Shown: positions 31,725-43,216 of the stretch, one piece after another
Numbering within the stretch: the first letter of the stretch is position 1
Layout: each line of letters starts with the position of its first letter
Origin: Nelumbo lutea
Taxonomy: Eukaryota > Streptophyta > Magnoliopsida > Proteales > Nelumbonaceae
Reading direction: 5' to 3'
Length of the DNA stretch: 64,000 bases
NCBI GenBank assembly: GCA_022828595.1
Contig: JAKGHH010000007.1
Coordinates: 33,232,356 to 33,296,355, forward strand
Program-made: the position numbers and the translations under genes
The notes under the pieces: model-generated
The model's database searches: none
What the model was told of the DNA's origin: nothing
What the model saw: the letters and a program-made list of their open reading frames with translations, nothing else

Positions 31725-33480
31725 AGTGTGCATGCCCTAAGCTCTAATTACTGTATTGTACATAATTTTGTTATGAGTAAAAATAACATGTGAGGGCTAT
31801 TAGAGAGATTCAAAAAGTAGCATCAATGGAGAATGTGGTAGACCTATTAACAAATCCACTTATACAAAAAGTATTTGAGAAACATGTTGATATATAGCAT
31901 AAGACTACAACTTATACCAGACTAGACAATGTGTATGCCCTTAGCTCTAACTACTATAATGTACATGTTTTTGTTATGAATAAAAGAATATTTATTTCAT
32001 GTGCGATTGGGTTGTTCTACTTAATACCCTTAGTTCATATAAGTATTATGTAGAAGACCACATGATTGTTATCATATGACCTAAAACTTCACAACTAGTG
32101 GATACACTTGGGAAGTCTATCCTAACAAGGTTGTCATTCTCACACTATCCAAGGTAGTGGAACAATGGCTCTCAACTACTCAGGTTGTAACCTTAGACGT
32201 AAAGGTGAGTGTTTACAAAAAACATTGAATTAGACCAAACCTAGTATGTTCCTAGACTTTCTGATAGGTGGAACAATTAGGTGTTGCTTTTAACCCCTAG
32301 GCTTGATATTTATATCAAATTGAGTATTAGACTTGTCTGTTTTTGATATGTCAACCTGTGAACCCTTCTAGGGTCAAATATTTGGGTATGTTAAGACATT
32401 TAAGGATGGTATATCATACAACTTTCTCCTTGGAGTCTTGAATCCACTGATAGCGATATTCTCTGAATCCTCAATGAAGGATCTAATGGCGTTAGAAGTT
32501 GGACACCATATAAATAAAGACAAAGAGGGAAAAAGGCTTTCCCTTAATGTGGTGTCAATGTTTATAGCAAAAAGATTGATTGCAAATAATTAATTAGGTT
32601 GTATTGACTTGATTATCACATAATGGGCTGAATTAATAGACTTCGACCTTTAAGATGGTAAGGTTCTACGTGATTTTAAGTATATAAACAGTTAATGAGC
32701 CTGATCACTAAATCCCATAATAATTATGGTCAAATTAGCCTATGAAGCTAACTAAAACTTAAGTGGTCGACCTAACTATCTTGTATATAAAGCATGTAAC
32801 ATGTCAACTCTCTCATTAAGTTGTGGGTCCATACAAGTTGTAATCTCCTAATTGGATAAACATTTTCCAAAATTAATAGAGTATTAATGGATAATTAAGT
32901 GTCTTACATAAGAGTCCTGGTCAAACTATGTGATAGATAAATTTAGTAAGACTAGGATTCGGTTAGTTTAACTAATTAGATGAATTTCAATCTAATGGTT
33001 GATCTAAGGAAGTTTGACTCTCTCTAATCTTATGTTAAATAAGTTAGAAGTTGTAAATAGATTAAGAGAAGGCTCTTGCATTCCTCCAAAGTCTATAAAC
33101 AGAGAGAAATAAGAAGGAATCAAATCATACAAATTCTCCCTTACTAGCTGAATTCGATCCTACCATTGTGAGAACTTTTGGCTAGGGTTTGAACCCCATT
33201 CAACTAGACCTATTGTCCTTTGTTTCTAGAACTATTTCTGATCTTTTTTGGGACAAAAGCATCACTCAAGAACATAAGAAAAACTAGTTTTTCTTGGGTG
33301 TAAAGACCACTTCGATTTTTACACTTGTGGACATCAAATCAGACAATACACTCAATCTTGATCCAAAATATTTGATCTTTCATGGTCCAATAATCTAATC
33401 GGTCCAATGAGAAAAACTAGTTTTTTTTTCATTTGTGCAATTTCAGCATTAGGATTCTACGAATTTTTTAAATTCTACCT
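31725..33480 (+). mobile_element. Copia LTR retrotransposon remnant
   Basis: Two copies of one LTR start (GTGTGCATGCCCTAAGCTCTA at 31727 and GTGTATGCCCTTAGCTCTAA at 31931) flank a 100-bp piece of Copia pol 3' end that reads ..VVDLLTNPLIQKVFEKHVDI then stop (the family has ADPLTKPL..FEKH). The first LTR is cut after about 65 bp, so one large deletion removed most of the element. The second LTR runs on for over 1 kb, with a TATAAA-type promoter near 33103; its right edge is approximate. Confidence 0.6.
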
Positions 33481-33561
33481 CTAGTTGCTGGGGCTTTTGG
33501 GACAATATGATCATTAGATGATCAACCTTCATTAAGTCCTATCAATTTGTTTTGTTTGTCT

Positions 33562-33716
33562 TGGTCTTGAACAAGGGGAAATTTGTTTGACTTGTTTAGG
33601 ACAGATATAACTAATAGGACAAATGTAACTTGACTCTTTGTTTTAGTTCTTTGTGTTGTTTGTTTCTTTTGGTTTTGAACAAGGGGAAATTTGTTTTATC
33701 TTGTTTAGGACAGAAG
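33562..33716. repeat. Imperfect direct repeat, about 112 bp apart
   Basis: GAACAAGGGGAAATTTGTTT followed by TTGTTTAGGACAGA occurs at about 33567 and 33678. It may belong to the retrotransposon leader. The rest of 33480-33900 shows no gene. Confidence 0.7.
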
Positions 33717-33904
33717 CAACTTAGAGTTGTTGTTGATAAACCTGAAAATCTTATCAGCGATTGTTGTTTTTGGACAAGTCTTTCACCGAGTAAATAACAT
33801 AATCTATAGGTTAGTTAAGTTTTATTATTGGTTTGTAAAAAGAAAAATGCAAGTCAAGTTAAATTTTAGTCATATTGAGTTGAGTGGTTTTATGTAAAAA
33901 ATTT

Positions 33905-34010
33905 CAGAAACTAACCTGTTTTCTAAAACCAAGACCAGACTGAACCAGCCAGATGCTCATTCACGGTTCAACCAATTAATTCGGTCCGATTTTCTAAATA
34001 GTGTTATTTT
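33905..34010. mobile_element. hAT-like fragment
   Basis: GGTTCAACCAATTAATTCGG and GGTCCGATTTTCTAAATAGTG resemble the right arm of the CATGGTTTT family. Confidence 0.4.
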
Positions 34011-34142
34011 GTTCATATATGTGTTATTGAGAGATACACATATATTTGTCTAGGACAAATGTACATTCACATACACACAGACGCATGCACTATGTACAAC
34101 AAAACAATTGAAGATGCATGAACCAAAACTTCCATTCAAGCA

Positions 34143-34442
34143 CATGGTTTGTAAAACCAACTTGAAGACTGAACCGGTCGGGGGTCTGGTTGCCGGGTCG
34201 AACAGTCTGACCGTTTGAACCAAACTGTCGGCCCATTCTGATAAACGAATAAAAAAAAGTGAAAAACAGTCAAAACCATTCGAATGGTTCAAACGATTAA
34301 TCGCCCGGGTCAGTGGTTTGCTGACCAAAATCAATAATTTTTTGAGAAATCCTAATTTTAGGGAAAAATGAAATCAATCACCTTACCAGTTTCTAGTTTT
34401 TTCGGTCCAACCATCCGATCTGGTCCGATTTTGAAAACCATG
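34143..34442. mobile_element. hAT-type MITE (CATGGTTTT family), TSD 7/8
   Basis: Ends CATGGTTTGTAAAACC and CGATTTTGAAAACCATG; flanks TTCAAGCA and TTCTAGCA. Sister of 19019-19311, with shared interior such as GGGTCTGGTT and GGTCGAACAGT. Confidence 0.85.
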
Positions 34443-34450
34443 TTCTAGCA

Positions 34451-35132
34451 TGTATAGGAATCTAAGCTGTGGGAAAGGATTTGAAGATCAATTTCTACAA
34501 AGGTTTCATTTGGTTCTAGGGTACACAAATTCTGTACTGACTCAGCTAGTAGGTTTAGCATCCAATATGCCAATATTTTGGTTGAAACAAGACCTATGGG
34601 TCCCATCATGGTCTCTTAACATGTGGCCGACAAAAAAAATACTGAGCTTTTACATCATGAAATTGCCTTAGAATGAGATGTGCTCAGACCACTCATATTG
34701 CTAGATATTGTAGATGGCTTAGCTTTGGTAAAACAAAACGAAGGATTCATTAATTATTTGGTGGGTTGGAATCTGGAACCATTTATTATTTATTCATCCA
34801 CAGTCTTGATCTTGACATGACCAAATTAAAACTACTTATGGATATAAGGGAGTATGGAACTGATCCTTATTTAGAAACCTCATCACCAAATGGCATCCTC
34901 ACGTGTCATGTCTATCCATTAATTTGCTTAAGAATGAACTTAATACACAAAATCTAGATTTCCTCTTTCTAAAAATTCAATCTAACAAGTAGACAGCAAG
35001 GACATATATACATGTGATTGCTATAATATATGCATATCCCAACTTCAACTTGTTGCTCATTCTCTTGAATGCTTCAACCTAGAAGAAAAAAAAAAAAAAA
35101 AAAGAAAAAGAAAAATCCATTTCTTGATAAAT
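34451..35132. other. Spacer with poly-A run
   Basis: ORFs of 60-73 codons lack recognisable features. There is an A-rich run at 35082-35115. Confidence 0.45.
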
Positions 35133-35646
35133 TAGGGCTGTAATTGGATTGGATGTAGCAAAATTTGCATTCGATCCGATTAATGATAGAAAATATCCGA
35201 ATTTGATTTGAAATTCGATTGGATTTAAAGATTAGGATTCGAATCTGAATCCTAATGGATTCAGATTTAATCACATTCTGCTGTAAAATTTCTATAATAC
35301 TAGAAAAATTAAAAAGTATTTATTTTTAACCTTTATATATCATAAATTAATATAAAAATAACATATTAAATTTATTATATACATAATTCACATATAATAT
35401 AATATATAAAATATATTTTTAGAATTTTAAGTATAATTATATTAAACTTATATATTGAAATTAATAAATATTATATCAGATTTGGATTTTAATTGGATCG
35501 GATGGGGTCAAATCTGAATAAAATCTGATTATTAATCGGATGTAGATTATAACATCCGAATCCAATCCAATTACATATATACATCATCTGAATCCAAGAT
35601 AATCAGATCGGGCCTCGGATTTTTGGGTATCATTGATAGGCCTATC
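35133..35646. mobile_element. Probable hAT-type element (GGATTGGAT arms)
   Basis: Starts TAGGGCTGTAATTGGATTGG and ends ATCATTGATAGGCCTA. Arms carry ATCCGAAT/ATTCGGAT words around an AT core. The target duplication is unclear. Confidence 0.5.
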
Positions 35647-35696
35647 TTGAATGGGTGATGGGCCTGAAAAGAACAACGTAACTACTAACAACCTAA

Positions 35697-36278
35697 GGCC
35701 ATGTTTGGGAGTGCTTATGTTAAAAACAAGTGATTAAAAATAAGTGCTTATTTGTATTTGGCTCCCAACATTTTCAAGTGTTTATTTTAAAAAATAAGCA
35801 CGGGCATTTGGTAGTCTTTTTTCTCTAATAAGCGCTTTTGACTATTTTGTCATTCATTTTCTTTCAAATTTTCAAATATACCTTTATGAAAATACTTTTG
35901 TTAAATTACTTTAACAAAAATGCTTTTGTGAAAGTACTTCTATGAAAGCACTTTAATAAAAAACACTTTTGTAAAAGTACTTTTATAAAATTCAACTAAG
36001 ATAATTTTATAAGTGACATTTTAATATTCTACTAGGGATAATCTTGAAAGAAAATTTTGAATAAATACTTATTGTATAAGCACTTAAAAACACTAGCAAT
36101 TTGTTTTGTCAAAAAAAAAATTAACAATTTGGATTTAAAAAATAAATCCTTATTTTTAAAATAAATACTTATTTCGAGCTTATTTCCCAAACACCAATAA
36201 ATATTTAATGATATGATCCTGATCCAAATAAACACTTATTTCAAGTAAACACTTTTTTAAGCACTTCCAAACATGGCC
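35697..36278. mobile_element. PIF/Harbinger-type MITE, TAA target site
   Basis: GGCCATGTTTGG at the left and CCAAACATGGCC at the right, both flanked by TAA. The arms contain AAGTGCTTATTT and complementary repeats. Confidence 0.85.
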
Positions 36279-36956
36279 TAAATCATTTGATTTATGGCCA
36301 AATTCAAGGTGGGTACTGAAAGGATTATTGTCTAAACGTGCATTGCATATAAGAATAATGTAAGTTATCACTCGTTAGAGCTCACCAAATTGACATAAAT
36401 TTGCTCCAAGGATCCAAAGAGTGGTGTACAAAACTAAGGACTGGTGTACATTTATGAGTCCAACAGGTTTTGGAATCACCCCCATCCATTTTGTTACGTG
36501 ACAAGTCAATCCAGCTACTGGAAATGGGAAGTAGGAAACCAACAATACCACTGGTGGGACTCAGATCCCAAGACACCACAAATGGAGGCAACCAGCTCGT
36601 ACCAACTTGCCCAAGAGATGATCATAATTATATCTAAAACTCCTCCTACTTGACCTAATTTTATAGGATACTCAAGAGGTAGAGACTCATGACTGCTACC
36701 CCCTTGAGAGGTCTAAGTTGATGAATCGTGGACTTCCAAGCTTGCATATATTTTTTGCTAGAATTGCAGAAGCAATGATCGATACAGTCAAATTGGCTGA
36801 AGAGCAACAGTGAATCCCAACTTTCTTCACTTTATAAGCGCATTTCCCAATTAACCCAGTTTAAGATGTGAGCTGGGTGTCAACCGAATTGAAAACTGAA
36901 TGGAGGGTTGGTGGAGTTATTCATGGAGGGAGACAAAGGGCATGTATTTAAGGGGG

Positions 36957-36964
36957 TATAAAAG
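36957..36964 (+). promoter_or_regulatory. Strong TATA box without an assigned gene
   Basis: TATAAAAG in GGGGGTATAAAAGAAAAAG, followed by pyrimidine-rich sequence typical of plant 5' leaders. Confidence 0.4.
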
Positions 36965-38283
36965 AAAAAGAAAGAGATGTTCTTGTTTCTTTACAACTTA
37001 TCATTCATTCTTTCTCCTCTCTCTCTCTCTCTGTAAAAGCTTCAAACTAAACAGGAATAGAAGAAAGGTCAAGAGTGAAGAAGGTGGGGATTTTATTTTT
37101 TACTTGTTGATGAATTTGTTAGAGAGAGAGAGAGAAAGGGAGAGGTCTCATAGTGTTGGCACTATCCAATAAATGCAAGCATTGAATATATCCACTCAAG
37201 AATTATACACACACATCTTTTAATTTTGTTTGTTTAGGGCTTGTGGGGTCAGAGAGACACCCGAAATAAATGCTACTTTTGCTTCACAAATTTGCCCCGT
37301 AAGGCGTGCTTGTGTCGGGATATCCCCCTACCTTTACAACCGTCCCTTTCATTTCATGGCACCCTGCACCCACAACGGTACACCCTCCGGCCGGCTAACC
37401 CTCAGCTAGGGTTTACGTATATGGGGAAAAAACAGCTATTCCAAGTCTTGATAGTTGATGGAGGTGACATCACAATCCAATCCTCCCACCTGGGTTGGAT
37501 GGATGACCTGACGAATCTAGACCGTTCATATATTGATCAAACCCTATATGCTGATGATTTTAGGCGTTGGGTGCATATATATCAAATCATAATATATACA
37601 AGATCAAATGGGTATAATTATAAACCTTTCCCTCTGTGTTTCCAAATGAACATGGGGTTGATTTGAAGTTTGCCAATAGAAAATCCTATTGTTGTGTAGT
37701 GCTAATCCATTCATTTCTGTTGACATGTAAAGTGATGAAACTGCTCCAAATCTTTGGCTAACCCAAGTTATATATCCACATGACAGAAGCTTTCAAAGAT
37801 TAACAGTAAGTAAGAGACTGGAAATGGAAATTTTATAGTGAAATGGTGATGAAAAAAAGAGGAAAAGAAATTGCATTTTGTCGGTAAGATCAGAGTTGTC
37901 GTATAGCTGCCTTATGAGAGAGTAAGAGCCTTGCTTGGTGAGTTGCTTATTGCATCCCCAGTCCCCACAGGGTGTAAGAAGAATTAAAACAACATGATCA
38001 TCATCTCAGAGACTGTGAAGCTAGCGGTGAGATGGTGCATCCTTGTACATTCTGGAATGAGCCATGGATGGATGACCCACATCTGGCCCCATTTGTTAGT
38101 AAGACAATGGCATGCATTTAAGGATGGAGCCATCATTGCTCAAGTACGTCATCATTGCCATGCCATGGTTTTGACTACGTTGGAATGAGAAATGAGAGAA
38201 GTATTTATTTCTTCTCTCCATCTTTTCTGTGCTTCTGCTATCGGCGTTGGACCCTGATTGTGCATTCTAGGGTGTTTAATGCG

Positions 38284-38400
38284 CTCTCTCTCTCTCTCTC
38301 TCTCTCTGTGACGTTTCTTCTCTGCAACGGCCTTTTACCTTTTGTTGGGGTGGATGGGATGGCGGGAATAACGATTCGGGGGGGGGCGGGGGGGGGGGTG
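38284..38400. repeat. (CT)n and long G-run
   Basis: (CT)11 near 38285-38306 and an almost unbroken run of about 20 Gs at 38378-38398. The G-run is a likely G-quadruplex former and an assembly-error hot spot. Confidence 0.85.
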
Positions 38401-38522
38401 GTTTACCTGCCTTTAATTTTCACCCATCATCTCATCACTAGACTATAGTTTTTTTTTCTGTCTTGTTGGGTTGTCTTCTCCTTCTGGAAATGCTACAAAG
38501 TTTGAAAGCCACAGAGATCTAT

Positions 38523-38710
38523 CAAGTGATGGAATGTGTTTTGGAGAGAGGGGGTGTTAACGGTAGGAATCAGTTGTGTTATTCTATTGAATTTATGATG
38601 GAATAACACAAGTGATGGAATGTGTTTTGGCATCCATGGCGCCATTCGTTATGATTCAATAATGAGATTGATTTAGGAATCAGTTGTGTTATTCTATTGA
38701 ATTTATGATG
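38523..38710. repeat. Diverged tandem duplication
   Basis: CAAGTGATGGAATGTGTTTTGG occurs at 38523 and 38609, and a 37-bp block starting TAGGAATCAGTTGTGTTATT at 38564 and 38674, in alternating order. The offsets differ (86 and 110), so indels followed the duplication. 38711-39774 holds a TTATTATCCATGAGATCAA repeat (38789, 38839) and no gene. Confidence 0.85.
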
Positions 38711-39159
38711 CATTCATGATGCAACTTTTCCATTATTCAATCAGCAATTTAATTACCATCATTAGCTTGGTGTTTATCCACTTTACTTCTTATTATCCAT
38801 GAGATCAATACATCTTTCGTTATTTTCCCTTTAATTCGTTATTATCCATGAGATCAAAAGGTGGACAGTTTCTTCATGTGCTGTAGGTTTCGTCTTTCCA
38901 TGATCAGCTGAAGTTATGTAAGAAAAAAAAAATCCTCTATTGTGTCTTTTTCTAACTTAATTAGTTTAATTAATACAATCTAGAGAGAAACTGGAAGGAA
39001 AATGGCAGAATGTGGATACATAAACAATATCTGTCTTCGACCTATTCATTGAACACCTGTTGGGATATAAGAATATTTATCCATGACAAGGGTGTTTTTG
39101 TCTTTTCAAACAGATTTTTTTGGGAAGTTATTAATATTAGGTATTTTACCAATTAAGAT

Positions 39160-39202
39160 TTTTTCTTTTCTTTTCTTTTCTTTTCTTTTCTTTTCTTTTC
39201 TT
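39160..39202. repeat. (TTTTC)n microsatellite
   Basis: About eight units. Confidence 0.9.
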
Positions 39203-39777
39203 CTTTTTTTTTTGGCACTTTGTGATTGTGGAATCATGCACCAATGGATATATAAAACCGGCATCATCAAGATCATATTCAAGCTTACGATTTTCACATG
39301 TTTCTAGGAATTTTAGAAGCTTATTAGACCATAAAAATTAAAACAAAGAAAATACATATTGTTTATTTCATTTGATCAGTGCATTAATTGCCCAAATTGA
39401 TCTGGTGACATTTCCTCTTTTCATAAATGGGCATGGCCCTAGTTAATAGTAAAAGCCTACTCTTTAGGACCAAAATTCCCTGTAGTAAATCCTTATTTTT
39501 TACAAATATGGGGTCTTTGTGATTTTCACAACTGATCTGTAGCATTTGTTAAAAATAGGGTTTCCTCATATCACTATTGATCTATCCTTTTTTATATGAG
39601 TTACCAAAAACAAAGATCTACCTTTCTCCTTTGCTAATAATAAAAAAAAAAAAAGTCTTCTTTCCCTTTGAGGGAGAGGGCAGGGAGTAGATTCTCTTAC
39701 CAATAGGGAATGATACTTAGATAGCAATAGATTTGCTTAATGCACATTGTTAATCAAGGAGGTGGATTTGGACTTTA

Positions 39778-39861
39778 GGCTCAGTTTGGAAGGAGTACAA
39801 ATACAAATATGTAGAGTGCAAAACCTTCTAATTTGTATTTGTACTCCTTCCAAACTGAGCC
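39778..39861. mobile_element. Tourist-type MITE, 84 bp, TTA target site
   Basis: GGCTCAGTTTGGAAGGAGTA and its complement form the ends, flanked by TTA. Other copies are at 1008, about 21032 and 57734. Confidence 0.9.
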
Positions 39862-40129
39862 TTATGACCAAACTATATATGTTAATATGGGCAACAAGGC
39901 ATTTTGCATACATTTAGTGACCAAAATTTTATCAAGCCAAATGTATTGATTGAAGGATCCGGACGATTTGGGATCCTAATTAAGGTCGAGCTAATTAAGC
40001 CTCAAGTTGATAATAATCCATTAAGGAGAAGAAAAATCAAGAAGGAAAGAAACGTAGTTCACAGTAGGAAAATGTATATAAAAAACTAGCACATCAATGG
40101 CTAGTAACTTCTTTCATGGACTCTGAACA

Positions 40130-40131
<2 letters not shown>

Positions 40132-40178
<47 letters not shown>
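40132..40178. repeat. (CT)n microsatellite downstream of AS2
   Basis: An uninterrupted CT run of 47 nt in the 3' flank of AS2. The rest of 39865-40588 is AT-rich with no gene. Confidence 0.95.
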
Positions 40179-40181
<3 letters not shown>

Positions 40182-40542
40182 TCGAAACCTGCATGACAAG
40201 TTGACAGCAAGCAACGTGGTTAGTAAATCAAAATATCAAGAAAGCTTATATTGATGCTAAAAAGAGGGTACCGGCCAATATGAATATTTTACTACTATCT
40301 ATTAATTTTTAATTTTATACTAGAATTTTTCACCTCTAAAAGAAGCAAAAGATCTTGTGTGATTAACAGTTAGCTGGAGTTAATTTTAACTAATAACTAT
40401 TACAAATTGTTTCAGTGTAAGATATCTAAACAATACTTTAACTAATCTAGTAGTCCTAATTAAACAGCAAAAGCTAAAGAAACGGAGAAGATTTTCAAGC
40501 AGCAGAGGAAGATTCTGAACAGAAAAACAGGAGGATAACCTA

Positions 40543-40545
40543 CCT
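40543..40545 (-). other. Strong splice donor in AS2 3' UTR
   Basis: The minus strand reads AAACAG|GTAGGT about 45 nt after the AS2 stop codon. It may start a 3'-UTR intron; no acceptor was assigned. Confidence 0.35.
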
Positions 40546-40588
40546 GTTTGATGAAGTTGGGCAAGTATATGATCGATTAAGATGTAAC

Positions 40589-41212
40589 CTACGAAGGTCC
40601 AACGCTCCGAAGATCGTCGCCACCGGCAGCTCTTGTCTGCTGGAACTGACCCAACTGCCCAAGGCTGGCCGAAACATTCATGGCGACGAGGCTTGCGTCG
40701 TAGGCACTGTTAGCATCAAAAGCCCTGATCATTTGCTGTTGATCCCTAGTGAAGAATTGGTGGTGATCGCGGCTGCCACCCAGAAGACCAATCCCAATCT
40801 GGGGGTGGTTGTGGGTGCTGGCAGCAGCAGCGGCAGCTGCAGCCGCGATAAGTCCATGGCTTGTGATGCCGACGTTCTGGTACTTGGAGAGCTCGGACTT
40901 GGCACAACTGAGGTCCATCTGCAGTTGCCGGAGTTGGTGCTGGAGGAGGGAAATTACGCCCACACAGCCATAGACGGGATCTCGGAGGCGCATGTCCGCC
41001 TCGTAAGCCAGGGAATTCACGGCATCCTCGCGCTGGTGAGGGTGGAGTTCGTTGAGCAGCTTCGTTACATTGCTTGCACCGAATACCTTGTGGACGTTTG
41101 CGAATTTCTGTGGCTGGTCCGGCGGGAAGTACGGCGCGAAAACACACTCTGGGTGACACTTACGCCGGAGAAATTTACACGCGGCACAGGGAGAGCTTGA
41201 CGACGATGCCAT
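40589..41212 (-). CDS. AS2: LOB-domain transcription factor, ASYMMETRIC LEAVES 2 type
   Basis: A 207-residue single coding exon. Residues 9-23 are the C block (C9-X2-C12-X6-C19-X3-C23), a zinc-binding DNA-contact motif. The GAS block follows (KVFGASNVTKLL, with the invariant Gly at 45), then DPVYGCVGVI and a leucine-zipper-like coiled coil (ISLLQHQLRQLQ). This makes it class I LBD. The tail has a run of nine alanines and a His/Gln-rich part, and ends GQFQQTRAAGGDDLRSVGPS, which matches the end of Arabidopsis AS2 (LBD6) rather than LOB or LBD25. AS2 acts with the MYB protein AS1 to repress class I KNOX genes and to set adaxial leaf fate. The stop is TAG. Function is inferred from the family. 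Confidence 0.93.
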   Translation of the reverse strand: MASSSSSPCAACKFLRRKCHPECVFAPYFPPDQPQKFANVHKVFGASNVTKLLNELHPHQREDAVNSLAYEADMRLRDPVYGCVGVISLLQHQLRQLQMDLSCAKSELSKYQNVGITSHGLIAAAAAAAAASTHNHPQIGIGLLGGSRDHHQFFTRDQQQMIRAFDANSAYDASLVAMNVSASLGQLGQFQQTRAAGGDDLRSVGPS

Positions 41213-42801
41213 AACTGAACTGCTCTATAAATATTTTCTTTTGGGTGTAATAATTTCTTCCCTTCTTTGTTGCTCTTCTCTTCCTTCCTTTTCCTGGTTT
41301 GCGTTGCAGGTGCAACTGTTAACTGAAATGCAAAAGCAAAAGACTAAAATGAACGCTGAGAATGAAAGCAGAAAAAAATGGCAGAATTTAACATCTTTTG
41401 ATGTGTTTTCCTTCTTATTTTGTTTCAAGGTGGAAATTTAAAGAAAGAAAAGGTTGCAAATTTTAGCAGTACCATGAAAACAGGAACAAACCCTCGTTTA
41501 AGGACGGAAAGTGACAAAAGTTGAAATTTCAGCAGAAAAGACTGCCATTTTCTGTAAATTAAAACCCGTTTTGTCATCTTCTTCATGGTTGCAAATCTGA
41601 AACATCTCCCCCTTTTGGGGTATCTTTTTTATAAAAATTGAAAGTTTAACTATGAGAGAGAGAGAGAGAGAGAGAGTTACAATCTGTAGACGGGCAACAA
41701 TGGCGGTGAAGCAGCACAACCAATGTTCTTCTACTTGTACAGAGAAATGGTGCAATTCCTGCATCAGATATACATAACTGAATGTCAATGATCTTTTAGA
41801 GAAGAAGAAATTGCAGAAATAAAAAATCAAGTTTTTAAATTTAGAAAACTGAATCACGTCAAACAAACAAAGCTGGGAAAAAATCTTTATAAATTAGGGA
41901 ACAAAAGCAAAAGAAGATTACGTAGAGCTGTTAGGGATAAGCTTCGATCTTCTTTCCCTTTTGAATATATGTTATGATTTAATAATGGAATTTAAGGCCG
42001 CCCGCTTGGTTACAGAGATCCAGATCGAGATTGAATAATAAAAAAAAAAAAAATCTTCTTTCAAATTGATCGGCTTCGCTGAGTACTAAGTTGGAAGCCT
42101 GGAGGACGCAGCTGTAAAACAAAACAAGAAAGGTAAAGAATATGCATGAGTTAACAAAACCAAAAGATTCGAATGATAAAAGAGGATCAAATATCAGATA
42201 TTCGGATCTTCTCGAGATATCAGGAGATCTTTCTTTCTCCTTCTCGCCGGCGGGAGACAACAACCGACGACGAGATTTCTGGGTTTCAGCAGAATCAATA
42301 GAAAAAGAGAAAAACCTTTAGGGTTTCGAGGGAGTAGTACCCCTAGTATTCGGAAGGGTTCACGTGAAGGTGAAGTAAGAGCTAGAAGAATTTAGTTGCT
42401 CTTCACTTCTCTCCGAAGCAGATCTTGCTTGAATTTGATAAAGTTTTCTTCATTCACTGTGAAGTTGAAGTTGGGGATCTCTGGACGAATAAACTACGAG
42501 AAGAACAGAGGATTTCAATAAAATAAAGCACTTAAAAAGTTGAAAATGAGATCTGTGACGCTGTTTAGTCCTTTCTCTCTCTACTCAAAGTCTTCATCGC
42601 CTCGGTTTCTTCAGTCAAACACCCTTTTTTTCTCTCTTTTACATCCAATCTCAAGCCCCTCCCAGTCTTTCTTCTCTCGCTCACTCTTCGAAGTTCGAAA
42701 CCAGATGACTCAGATTAGATTTTCGCTCCTCTTTTTCCCCAGTTTCAACTCTCCTTTTCAGGGCTAGCTCTCCCTCTATTCAGTCCTTCACTTCAACAAA
42801 G

Positions 42802-42867
<66 letters not shown>

Positions 42868-43200
42868 TTCTATTTTTATTTTTCCTTTTTTCTTGTCGCT
42901 AACTCTTGAGCTGGGTTTTCGGAGTTTTCAGTGTCACGCAAATTTCTTCTGCCTTTTGGCCCGGAATTCGTTCTGATTCACCGGAAAGCACAAAGCAAAA
43001 GCAGAAAACGAGAGGAGGAAATATCTACTAGCGAAAGAATATGAGGAACTGAAGTTCGGCAGGTAACAAGCACAGAAAGATGGTGATGAAGAGATGAGAA
43101 TACGAGAAGGTGCAGAGAAAACTGTAAGAATTAAGAATATTTTAACAGGAGAAAAGAGAGCAAAAGGGAGGGAGAAAGAGGAAGAGTACAAAGAAGAGTA
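41213..43200 (-). promoter_or_regulatory. AS2 leader and proximal upstream region
   Basis: No coding sequence is seen. On the minus strand TTTTGCATTTCAG (plus 41323-41335) is a strong acceptor about 110 nt before the AS2 start, suggesting a 5'-UTR intron, as in Arabidopsis AS2. The matching donor is uncertain; GAAGA|GTGAGC near 42680 is one candidate. The region holds a G-box CACGTG (42361), a GA/CT tract at 41654-41676 and a longer one at 42806-42864. Confidence 0.55.
42806..42864. repeat. (CT)n microsatellite upstream of AS2
   Basis: About 29 uninterrupted CT units. On the AS2 strand this is a GA tract, the type bound by plant BPC/GAGA-binding proteins, and is likely in the leader or promoter. 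Confidence 0.95.
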
Positions 43201-43205
43201 CAGAG

Positions 43206-43214
43206 AATATATAG
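43206..43214 (-). promoter_or_regulatory. Candidate TATA box for AS2
   Basis: The minus strand reads TCTATATATTC here, about 2 kb before the AS2 start. If used, the leader would span the CT tract and the putative 5'-UTR intron. Inference only. Confidence 0.35.
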
Positions 43215-43216
43215 AA

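Larger units (their letters stand above)
36282..38522. other. Unexplained unique region, possible noncoding transcript
   Basis: GC-richer than the surroundings and free of recognisable transposons. A strong TATA box lies at 36957, followed by CT/GA-rich leader-like text (37010-37140). ORFs (141 codons at 37241, 97 at 38155) show no domain and are unlikely to be proteins. Confidence 0.45.

Noticed and set aside
37241..37666. 141-codon plus-strand ORF
   Set aside because: No domain, signal or repeat pattern; odd composition and no splice context. More likely chance ORF in a GC-richer stretch.
40733..41200. 155-codon ORF opposite AS2
   Set aside because: It is the antisense shadow of the conserved AS2 coding sequence.
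42540..42767. 75-codon plus-strand ORF
   Set aside because: Ser/Phe-rich translation of pyrimidine-rich sequence; shadow of the AS2 upstream region.
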